This document shows positions 56,208 through 64,000 of a stretch of 64,000 nt of DNA, in pieces; within the stretch, counting starts at the first letter, position 1, and each line of letters opens with the position of its first letter. The notes under the pieces were generated by a model, which ran no database searches, was not told the DNA's origin, and worked only from the letters and a program-made list of their open reading frames with translations. The stretch lies in contig JAJEKV010000027.1 in NCBI GenBank assembly GCA_021234155.1, positions 2,725,167 through 2,789,166 on the forward strand. The letters are read 5' to 3'. A program made the translations under genes and the position numbers. Source of the stretch: Isoetes taiwanensis. Lineage: Eukaryota; Streptophyta; Lycopodiopsida; Isoetales; Isoetaceae.

Positions 56208-58510
56208 GTGCCCATTATAGACAAATTTATACTAGTGTATTTTAACTCTTTAGAGAAGGCCTAGAAGGCCTGCGGGATTTTGGAATAAAAGGGCCAAATC
56301 TGGTTAAATCTTTTATAAGTTTACCTATTAATAAAAACACCAAGATATTTTCCCATTCCTAAGAAATGGTTTGTTGTACACTTCTTCCATACAAAAACTT
56401 CAGATAAAACGGTCCAATGGCAGGGTTGAATGAGTATAACTTAGAGCGAATCATGGCCAACAATAATATTGCATGCAGAATGCTCTACTAGGTTTGATGG
56501 CATCATTTCGAGATTGCATGTACGTGTTCTAGTTTTCTTTTATTCCTTTTCACCATACTAAGCATCTTTATATTAGTAGTTTATCACCGATAAACTATTC
56601 ATAAACTACCAATAAATCAATGAAGTTTTATCTGTTGCATATCTGAATCTGCTGATTCTGTCTGCCTATCATAGCATTCTTAACAGATGTTATCATTGGA
56701 AGACTCAATTATTGGATTGCCATCAATCAGAAGGCAAAAAAGTCTGTTACGTAATTTACCCAAATCTGTGTTTAAATCCACTTTTGTGAAACAGCCATGT
56801 GAATGGATGCCTCGCCCTTGAGTTGCATGGCAGAAAACTTTGTGACTTTGTTAAGATACTCAAACAATGCATCTGGACTCAGTCAATTTGAAAAATACTC
56901 TCCTCAAAACTGTGTGTTATTGCTATCGTATTTGCATTCATAAAGAAGTGAAAAAACTATATGTAAAATACAGAATGACAATGAATATGTGAGCAAAACA
57001 AAACTGGCAAAGTATAAAACCAAGTTGGGATGGCCGAATAATTAGGGAATGGGATGCTTATCCTTGCCTATCTTCCTGGCTTCAACATTAAAGATTATTT
57101 TTCGTGGCATTGGCTGCAGAGATTATTGATGGTACAGACCGTTTATTCGCTTACATTTATTGTATCAGCAACACGTAGCTTTTCTTTTTCTTGATTGACT
57201 TAACAATCTGTTCCTGGATTGTTGGGAGTGGTGCAAGCACATTTTCAGTAGAATGCCTTTCTGTTTTCATGCACCTTCACCCACGTTTACTGAAATGGGA
57301 TATATTTCGCTGTGACCTGTCACAAATATAGGTAGCAGGAAATAAATATGAGGATTCCTTATTTGATAGAGGGGAAAGGTTCCCCCACATTTCAGCAGCT
57401 GATGAACTTTCAGGACCAGAATCAAACTATATTCAGCACGCTGAATTATGTGCTTTACCGAGAATACAGTGTGTCTATTAGTATAACAAGCTCTCGTCGT
57501 AAAAACCAGGAGACTCCTTTGGCCAACTACAAAGGATGGTAAACAGGCTGTGAGAAATCTCAAGCTCAATATGGTCAAAAATTTGTTAAAGTAAGATGTC
57601 CACATGATCCTATTATAAACAATACATTTGATTATGCAGTTATCCATTTGGCATGCATATTGCTTAGCTCATTCATTTTTTGAAAATAAGTAGAGCAATT
57701 AAGGTTGGGATGTGCAAGGCAAATATTGGTAAGGTGTGCTCTCCAATCTATGAACACAAAAATAAGCGAGTGAAATGCAGCTGCAATGATATAAATTACC
57801 TGCATCTGTATAGCCACAGCCATCCGTGATTACTAACTTAAAATTGTCTAGACACACGCTAAAACTGTGCAACAAGCCTGCTGCATTAACTTTAAGTTGC
57901 CTGATTGAAAAATACATACCTATGCTAGTTAGACATGAATATATATCGAAATTTAATTTGCAAGGTGCGCTAAGTGTTATTAATACTTTTCCATTTGCTA
58001 AATGGCATGCACCTATTCAAAGTCCAACCACGCCTTTCACTGACAAGGATTGAGAATGTTACACTAATGGAATGCACTCTAATAGTGAAAGTTAAAAGCA
58101 ACTATGAATAACGTCAATAAAGAAAATGAAGACTTACAGTGAAAACTTACCTAGCAAACACCCTTCCTGCGGATGAGTTTTCCAACCGGTCTCTTCCCAC
58201 CTATCTGCATAATGAAAATACGGCAGGTTACTTTTCTTTTACTAAAATCACTTCAATACGTTGGCAGACTGCCACGCTCCAGAGATTCCGAAGATCCTAA
58301 CCAAAAGGGCACTGTTGAACACCCCAGAATAAATGAGAATATGACATGTAACCCCGTCAGCAGTATCAAAGCAAAGAACCCCAACTAGGCTTAAGAGGAC
58401 CTTTGAGTTTATGGATCAAAATGGCTGTGTCTTGATTTACCTTTTTACCCTACTGTTCTTGTTGGAATCATCACCAATAAAAGCTTTACGACTCACACAA
58501 TGCATTGCTG
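56208..58510. other. Spacer containing a decayed duplicate of the ZZ gene
   Basis: Apart from the fragment at 56646-56935, no gene was recognised. A 126-codon minus-strand frame at 57267-57647 (LTACLPSFVVGQRSLLVFTT) is unassigned. Part of the interval may be 3' untranslated region or introns of the ZZ gene. Confidence 0.4.
56646..56935 (-). pseudogene. Decayed partial duplicate of the ZZ zinc-finger gene
   Basis: AATCTGCTGATTCTGTCTGC at 56646 aligns with AATCTGCTGATTTTGTTTCC at 58822, and both run on through CCTATCATAGCATTCTT and ACAGAT.TTAT.ATTG. A second block (CATGGCAGAAAACTTTGTGA, then ATACTCAAACAATGCATCTG) at 56826-56900 aligns with 59019-59085. The offset is about 2.18 kb for both blocks, so they are parts of one old duplication in the same orientation. 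The zinc-finger segment between them is largely lost. Confidence 0.6.
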
Positions 58511-59251
58511 TTATGGGTTTGAGCTAACATACCGATATAGAAATGCACGGGTCAAGACAGCTGTCACAGCAACTCTAATCAAAATCTCTGCATATAGGCT
58601 CCATCGATCGGTGGTATCAAGTAGAGAACCTTCAGTGGGTGCCCTTTCTTTATCTTCTGTAATTGGATTGGAATGGCTTGCAGAGATCTGACTTATTAAG
58701 CAAGAGGTGCTTCCTGAGGCAGGCTGATACTGAGATGATTTTGTATGTGGGTATTCTAGACCTCGAGACTGGCAAGATATTGTTTGTGGTAAGTTTGGGG
58801 ATCTAAGTGGTACAAGTACCCAATCTGCTGATTTTGTTTCCCTATCATAGCATTCTTGACAGATATTATGATTGAAAGAAACAGAAGACTGATATCTCAG
58901 GCCAATGATTGGAACTTCATCACAGTGTAGACAAGAAAAGCCATTGTGCACACCAAAATATTCTTGGATCCATTCTTGTGGATCAGATATGTGATCAAAT
59001 TCCTCTCCCCTGTCTTCCATGGCAGAAATCTTTTGATCATCAGGAACAATCATTCCACCAAAATAGTCAAACAATGGATTTGAATGAACTTGAAATACAT
59101 TATGTTCCAAACTGCCAACACCATGTGCTATTGCTGTCCTACTATCATTCATAGCTGTGACATTCCTGTCATCAACGCCTTTTCTCCGCTCCACAAAATC
59201 ATGTTCATATAATGGGCTATCATAAATTTCAAATAGGTTCTGATCTTTCAT
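58511..59251 (-). CDS. ZZ-type zinc-finger protein (246 codons)
   Basis: This is the longest uninterrupted frame in the window. An ATG at 59251 follows an in-frame TAG, or a possible AG splice acceptor (CCATAG). Residues 103-138 form a ZZ-type finger: FSCLHCDEVPIIGLRY, then NHNICQECYD, with Cys107, Cys110, Cys131 and Cys134 giving one zinc site and the usual G-x-R before the core. The second zinc pair found in most ZZ domains (K-C-x2-C after the Arg) is replaced by QSSVSF, so the fold is reduced. ZZ domains bind protein N-terminal tails or partners. Residues 1-90 hold a loose internal repeat (YDSPLYEHDFVERRKGVDD versus HSNPLFDYFGGMIVPDD). The C-terminus (YAEILIRVAVTAVLTRAFLY) is hydrophobic and may be a membrane segment. 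Other exons may exist. The exact family was not identified. Confidence 0.6.
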   Translation of the reverse strand: MKDQNLFEIYDSPLYEHDFVERRKGVDDRNVTAMNDSRTAIAHGVGSLEHNVFQVHSNPLFDYFGGMIVPDDQKISAMEDRGEEFDHISDPQEWIQEYFGVHNGFSCLHCDEVPIIGLRYQSSVSFNHNICQECYDRETKSADWVLVPLRSPNLPQTISCQSRGLEYPHTKSSQYQPASGSTSCLISQISASHSNPITEDKERAPTEGSLLDTTDRWSLYAEILIRVAVTAVLTRAFLYRYVSSNP

Positions 59252-60498
59252 ACTTGTGTTCTATGGACAAGAGTAAGAAGTGCAAATACAATATCAAAGA
59301 TGGGAAGCCCATCCACATCAAAGATGCATGGCTGAACAAAAGAAATCTCAGAGAATAGAAATTGATTCTTGAGAAATGGAAAGTGACATGGACACGATCA
59401 TTGAAACAATGATTAAATTGGGTATGAAGAAAAATCACAAAGAGGATTGGCATGGCAGATCAAATGGATCACAAAAAGAAGAATGGAAAAGTAGGTTCCT
59501 GAGATGTGGAAAGAATGTGAAGGACGTTAAAATGGAAAGGCGTTCTACTTTCCACTACCAAAGGAGCCCGGATCATTCACGTCTGCCAAAAGAAACTGCT
59601 CTGGCTGATATAAAACATCTGATCACCAAACAAATGTCTGGGTGTCAAATGAAATTGAAATTACCAGTAATAATGTCTACGTGTCTGGCTATGCAGGACA
59701 GGACTGTTGCCTAAAGAATGGCAGCATGCATGAGCCATGAAATTATCTTGTTTCGACGGATGCAGACTAGGCGGGGAACCCTAAAGTGACAATTTTACTT
59801 CACGAAGGCATTTATCTGCATACCTGACTCCGGTGCTCTCCATTCTTTAAAATTACGAGGCCATTAGCCACCTTCGCATGACCGCACTCCGGTGCTCTCC
59901 ATTCTTTAGAATTGCGAAAAGCCATTAGCACCTTGACATATGGAGGCACATTATGCTGACGTATACAGGTGATCCATCAAATGACATGTCATAAGGTTGA
60001 CAATGAAATCACACTTATGGCCGACCATGATCCTATCCTATATTATAAAACCGTGGCGTCGGTCTGTGCGCCCGATCGACGACCGAGATTGCGCCAATGT
60101 CCCTGCCCCCGCCGGACGGCCCAGATTTGTTCGTTTGTCCCTCCTTCGCTATGGAGGATCCAGATTTGGCCACGTGGCAAAGAGAAAGGAGGCGTCGTTT
60201 CATGATTTTAACGTGGCATAGTTTGGGGTTTGCGAATTTAACTCGAGCTCATGCTTCCGTTCCTCTATTTTGTTACAGAGAGGAGACAGAGCAACAGAGA
60301 AACCACGTCTTTTAGGCCCCCTTACAAGGGTCCGGCCAACGGATCCACCTTCACTCCTCGGATTAGTCGTTAGATATAGCGAAATGTTGGCTTCAGATCC
60401 AAATTTTCTGTTGTCTTCGGCTCCCCTATCCTCCTTTTCTATTAGCTTTTTAGGGTTTCTCACCAAACAATCCTCCCCACGACATCAGAAGGCCGTGT
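59252..60498. other. Spacer with small duplications and a Helitron-like start
   Basis: A 112-codon plus-strand frame at 59376-59714 is Lys/Glu/Met-rich and unassigned. A duplication lies at 59825-59945. TCCTATCCTATATTATAAAA at 60030 resembles the 5' start of plant Helitrons but stands alone. Nothing coding was recognised. Confidence 0.35.
59825..59945. repeat. Direct tandem duplication, about 60-bp period
   Basis: CTCCGGTGCTCTCCATTCTT occurs at about 59827 and 59887. Both copies continue with TA.AATT.CGA and GCCATTAG..CACCTT. Confidence 0.8.
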
Positions 60499-60600
60499 TA
60501 ATTTTTCCCCTAGCTCTTACTCAGCTATGGCAGGCTTTCTTTAGTTCGTCAATTTTTCCTCTCGCTCTTACTCAGCTATGGCACAGCTTTCTAAATGGGA
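60499..60600. repeat. Direct tandem duplication, about 51-bp period
   Basis: AATTTTTCCCCTAGCTCTTA at 60500 and AATTTTTCCTCTCGCTCTTA at 60550. Both continue CTCAGCTATGGCA. It creates an apparent internal repeat in a 118-codon frame that is probably not a gene. Confidence 0.8.
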
Positions 60601-62181
60601 TTGGGCTCCAGCCGAAAAAATGCTGAAAAAATGCTGGAGCACTAAAGGAGCTTTCTGCCGAATATTTATTTTGACGCCCAAAGGATCAAAACTGTTGATA
60701 GATTGGATCGATTGTTTTTTTTTGAAAGGGGGACCGTAAGTGGGAGTCTCATCTTGATTTGTAAATCTTGAATAAATCGTGGATAAGAACATAAATTCTG
60801 TGAATCGTGGCCAGTACTGCCTTTCATGGCACCGGCTTTATGCTAATACAACGGATGTGCATAGATACGATGGCAGAAAAACAGGGGCAATTAAGCAGAT
60901 GATGCTAGCAGAGCTACAGAATTAATGCTCTGATATGGTGGTTGCAGAGCACATCCTGAAGCAAATCCTACATCCTGGTGTGCATCTGTGGCCTTCAAAA
61001 GGTGGATGGCCATGCTTATGAGGCAATCACAATTTTCATATGGCAGCTTGGGAGCTTGGGAGATCTGAGCTTTCACCTTCAATTTATATGCAGGTTCTAC
61101 AATACCTAGGGAGATCTTCCACCAGAGAAATGATAGTACATTTAGAACAAAGAAATGATCATTTAGATTTCTATGATCAGGTACCAAACCTGGAGGATTC
61201 GAGATTAAACCACTGTCAATGACTTAAATCCCGCTTGCTTTGAGAAGGGTGCTCCAGTTAGAAGCTTCCGGCATGTCTGGAAAGGCTACTGCACCAAGAA
61301 ACATCTTTTGGATGCAATTTTTCGCTTGAAAATCCTACTGTTGCAAATAATGGAACATGTTTCTTCCTGAGCGGAGGTATGTTTTGAGCTGAAATGCCTA
61401 ATTTTATGGTCCTCCTACGGTTAGTATGATCGTGTTATCAAACCCGAGGATTCAGATTAAACCATCATCAATGACTTAAAAGCGGATGATATTTTCATGA
61501 TGTGTTTGTGGTAAGGAAACAAGAGTCATTTTCTTCATTGTTTTTCTGTCATATTAAGCTCTACATCTTTGAGATCCTAATTGATTATGTAGAATGGCTT
61601 TCTTTTTCTCTTGCCTATTTTCTGAACAATATTCCTTCTTCTATGTGGCTCACGTTTTATTAAATGACACATATTTGTTTAGGCCATGAGATGCAGCTAT
61701 ATATCCAACACGAATGCATAGCTATGTTTGAATTGTTCTGCATTGATGCATTGAAGTGTTTCTTTTATATGCCACTGTAAATAACTTGAGATGTTTGTTC
61801 AGGAATCTTTCAAAATCCAGCACCATACATCGAATATGGAAAGGATTCTCTTAACGAGTGGAAGCACATACATTGTAGAACCATGCATATTGCGGGAGTA
61901 TGGGCATAATTTCCACACGCAGGAATCTTTTTGCAAAGGATCAGGATGCATAAATGATCTGGAGTATTGGTTGAATGGCTCACGTGGGGCATAACTCCAT
62001 TTGCTTTTTTCCCTTGCAGGTAATGATGAGCAAATTTATGGGTGCTTTTGAATGTAGTTTTATGAAGCTTCAGATATATTGAGAAGTATTGAACAATGCT
62101 ATCTCTACTATGGATACAGGAATAGATGAAGCACTTATGCGTCCTATGTCTTCTCCTATGTCTTCTGCTTATGGTTGTCAG
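60601..62181. other. Spacer upstream of the CTLH exons
   Basis: A block GAGGATTCGAGATTAAACCA at about 61194 recurs as GAGGATTCAGATTAAACCA near 61442, both followed by TCAATGACTTAAA, so this is an old duplication with an offset of about 250 bp. Possible upstream exons of the CTLH gene were sought (a LisH-type 'DYMLR..Y...A' motif) and not found. Confidence 0.4.
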
Positions 62182-62622
62182 GATCCTACAGATATTGATG
62201 TCTTTTCTGAGGCTCAAATTGTCATCGAAACACTTCAATGCAAGGATTGTTCCATGTCTCTTGAATGGTTTCACGAGAACAGACAGTGGCTGAAGGAATT
62301 CAAGATGCAGAAGTAAATTATTGGTTTAAGCCTGTCTTTCTGTTTTTCTTTAATCATAAATCATAGAGAGCAGAGTGCACTTGAATTTAAATTGCGGATC
62401 CAAGAATTCATAGAGCTGGTACGAAAGGAGAAGATGGTTGATGCTATTTTGTATGCTCGTCCATCACGGGGCAGAACACACATGAAGGATTTACAACATG
62501 TCGTAGCCACACTAATATCCTATTTAGGATCCCATTGTAATCAAGAAGATAGAACTTGCTCGAAAAAGTGTAAGGCTATCTTGGATTGTAATAGCTCTAC
62601 AATTACAAACTTAAAGAAGTAA
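62182..62622 (+). CDS. MAEA/GID9-like CTLH-domain exons (partial gene)
   Basis: Two exons are visible. Exon A, 62182-62312, follows a pyrimidine-rich tract and CAG acceptor and reads DPTDIDVFSEAQIVIETLQC then SLEWFHENRQWLKEFKMQ. Exon B starts at 62367 after an intron with GTAAAT and CATAG ends, joins in frame (AA|A), and reads EQSALEFKLRIQEFIELVRK then THMKDLQHVVATL. This is the CTLH domain of MAEA/GID9 (Fyv10), a catalytic-core subunit of the GID/CTLH ubiquitin ligase ('D.D.F.EA..VI.AL......PAL.WC..N...LKK.....EF.LRLQEFIELVR...AI.YAR'). After VVATL the similarity stops: no CRA domain or RING follows and the frame ends at 62622. The LisH part is also absent upstream, so it is a fragment or pseudogene unless more exons lie outside. 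Confidence 0.65.
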
Positions 62623-62697
62623 AAAAGTCCTGCTCCAAGAAGAGTGAAGTCTTATATTGTAATAGCTCTACAATTACAAATTTCAAGATGTAAAAAA
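62584..62697. repeat. Direct tandem duplication, about 73-bp period
   Basis: ATTGTAATAGCTCTACAATT (62585) and the same 20 bases at 62657. Both continue ACAAA.TT.AAGA.GTAAAAAAG. The first copy overlaps the stop region of the CTLH fragment, so its C-terminal residues come from repeat sequence. Confidence 0.85.
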
Positions 62698-62810
62698 GCT
62701 TCGTTTAAAAGGTGGTATTTGATTATGGGATTTGAATATACGCAAGGTTTTACCTTTATGATATACTTCTTCAATCTTCTCTACATATAGGGTCACCATG
62801 TCATAGAGAA

Positions 62811-62880
62811 ATATTTGGCTTCATAAGCAACTATCGCATGCATGATGTGGCTTCATAAGCAACTATTGCATAATGCATGC
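62811..62880. repeat. Direct tandem duplication, about 34-bp period
   Basis: GGCTTCATAAGCAACTATCG at about 62818 and GGCTTCATAAGCAACTATTG at about 62850. Both are followed by CATGCATGAT-type sequence. Confidence 0.8.
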
Positions 62881-63085
62881 ATGATAAGATAAGATGAATT
62901 TTTACGTCCACTGGAACCCAACGGGATAAGAACATGCATAACTTGAAGATGTGGAAAAGATTCATTAATAGGCCTCGCAATGTAACATATAATGCAAATT
63001 CACTATGTTTTCAACCTAAGCTTACATGAAAACAAATCATGTATAGTCCACTGTTGAAATATTGTGGCATCATTGACACAAAATA

Positions 63086-63457
63086 ATGCCTCCGCCACTG
63101 CTACCTCCACAGCCCATGCGTCCAGGCTTCTCATATGGGTTAAATAATTCACAAGTAGAGGTATCGGCTTCCCCATCAACGGCCATAGCTCCGGTGCCAT
63201 TGTCACTCCTGCTTTCACCTGCAAATCCAAACCCTATTTCGCAGCAAAGGATTTCTTCTGTGCCCGCCTTTCCATTTTCGAATTTGGGTGGGGATAATAT
63301 GTGTACTAATGGGCTGGAATCGCCTGCCAGTGTAAATATGACGCAGTCAGCACAATTTGTTGCTATCGGAGAAGTATCAGGCAGTGTTTTAAGCTCCAGA
63401 CCAGAATCGTCGTTGCCTCTTTCGCCTTTAGTACTGGATTTGGGTTCTCAAGCATAA
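63086..63457 (+). CDS. Unidentified 123-codon Pro/Ser-rich ORF
   Basis: An ATG in good context (AAAATAATGCC) opens MPPPLLPPQPMRPGFSYGLN, continues with SPANPNPISQQRISSVPAFP and NLGGDNMCTNGLESPASVNM, and ends SSRPESSLPLSPLVLDLGSQ A. It is GC-richer than its neighbours and free of stops, which suggests a genuine exon. It looks intrinsically disordered and has no catalytic or zinc motifs. I do not recognise it. It could be the final exon of a gene whose other exons lie to the left, or belong with the CTLH fragment 460 bp upstream; no evidence links them. Confidence 0.35.
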   Translation: MPPPLLPPQPMRPGFSYGLNNSQVEVSASPSTAIAPVPLSLLLSPANPNPISQQRISSVPAFPFSNLGGDNMCTNGLESPASVNMTQSAQFVAIGEVSGSVLSSRPESSLPLSPLVLDLGSQA

Positions 63458-63468
63458 TGCAGGCTTAT

Positions 63469-63620
63469 GTTTCAGCAGCTTTGGCAAATGCACAGGATTT
63501 TTCTTTTCCAGATCTTAGGTCCTGATTTTCTTCCTGGCTACTAGAAATGTTTCAGCAGCTTTGGCAGATGCACAAGTTTTTGCTTTTCCAGGTCCTGATT
63601 TTCTTCCTGGTTACTAGAAC
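63469..63620. repeat. Direct tandem duplication, about 77-bp period
   Basis: TGTTTCAGCAGCTTTGGCAA (63470) and TGTTTCAGCAGCTTTGGCAG (63549). Both continue ATGCACA, then CTTTTCCAG, then GGTCCTGATTTTCTTCCTGG and TTACTAGAA. The first copy has an extra ATCTTA. It directly follows the 123-codon ORF. Confidence 0.85.
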
Positions 63621-64000
63621 ATCCCTTTTTTCTCTTTGTATATACACATACTTTGCAGTCTAGAGCTAGCCGAGCGATCCGAGACATCAAAGCAAAAACC
63701 AATTTTGTCTATGCATCCCAGGGCGAGGCAGTTCTCAACAGTAATCCCTGCTTTTTTGAATTTCCTTCTTCTGAATTTCATATACAATCACATAGAAAGC
63801 CCACCAACGGTGGGCAATTTTCTAGTCCTAAATTCTAATCCACCAATCAAATGTCTGTTTTTTGGATTCTTGGGCACTCCCTTTATCACACTTGGGGTGC
63901 CCAGGATGCAATATTTTCTGCTTCAAAAGCTGCGCAGATTAGAACAAATTAGCACTGGATTCACGCGGATTGGAGCTGGTTTTGCAAAAAGAACTCATAA

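Noticed and set aside
60270-60626. 118-codon plus-strand frame with an internal repeat
   Set aside because: The internal repeat is the DNA-level tandem duplication at 60500-60600; no recognisable domain.
62585-62677. TGTAATAGCTCTACAATTACA as an operator-like palindrome
   Set aside because: It is imperfect and present twice only because of the local tandem duplication.
1-64000. Bacterial-type systems (operons, CRISPR, toxin-antitoxin, phage)
   Set aside because: The window is plainly plant nuclear DNA with introns and plant transposons; no such features were seen.

Overview
This is nuclear DNA from a land plant. The evidence is a spliced plant-type Pollen Ole e 1 gene, four pentatricopeptide-repeat (PPR) remnants, Ty1/copia and Ty3/gypsy retroelements with plant-type primer-binding and polypurine sites, CACTA-type transposon ends, a U2 snRNA-like gene, and long AT-rich stretches without genes. 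The size of the gene-free, decayed-repeat fraction suggests a large genome, perhaps a gymnosperm. That is inference; nothing here fixes the species. There are no bacterial operons, CRISPR arrays or phage genes.

Layout. 0-6 kb: a 58-residue terminal exon, a transposase-associated fragment and a CENP-B/pogo-type transposase remnant split by a short CACTA-type element, then an inverted repeat enclosing a minisatellite. 7.3-8.9 kb: two different PPR remnants. 8.9-12.2 kb: a satellite-like array with higher-order A-A-B order, abutting a palindrome-rich CACTA-type end at 12.55 kb. 12.9-14.1 kb: the best-supported gene, a two-exon secreted Ole e 1-domain protein, followed in the same frame past one TGA by a long open Pro/Ser-rich stretch. 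14-21 kb: no recognisable gene. 21.7-25.2 kb: the 3' half of a gypsy element and its 1.5-kb LTR. 27.6-27.9 kb: a U2 snRNA-like gene with promoter-like elements. 30.9-31.7 kb: a coiled-coil protein broken at homopolymers. 33-38 kb: two more PPR remnants and one unassigned 184-codon ORF. 39.3-47.8 kb: copia remnants, the main one carrying an antisense solo gypsy LTR. 46.1-55.3 kb: four tandem copies of a 2.3-kb unit that fuses part of that solo LTR, the copia RNase H end, the copia LTR and downstream flank. 55.4-56.2 kb: a LINE-like retroposon with a target-site duplication. 56.6-59.3 kb: a ZZ-type zinc-finger gene and a decayed partial duplicate of it. 62.2-62.6 kb: two exons encoding the CTLH domain of a MAEA/GID9-like E3-ligase subunit. 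63.1-63.5 kb: an unidentified exon-like ORF.

The probable host genes (Ole e 1 protein, ZZ protein, CTLH exons, coiled-coil protein, U2) are unrelated and form no pathway. The more unusual content is structural: the higher-order repeat, the chimeric TE tandem array, many small direct duplications, and a pattern of copy-specific differences concentrated at CAG/CTG sites. That last pattern looks like consensus error over CHG-methylated DNA, so some of the apparent pseudogenes here may be partly artefactual.
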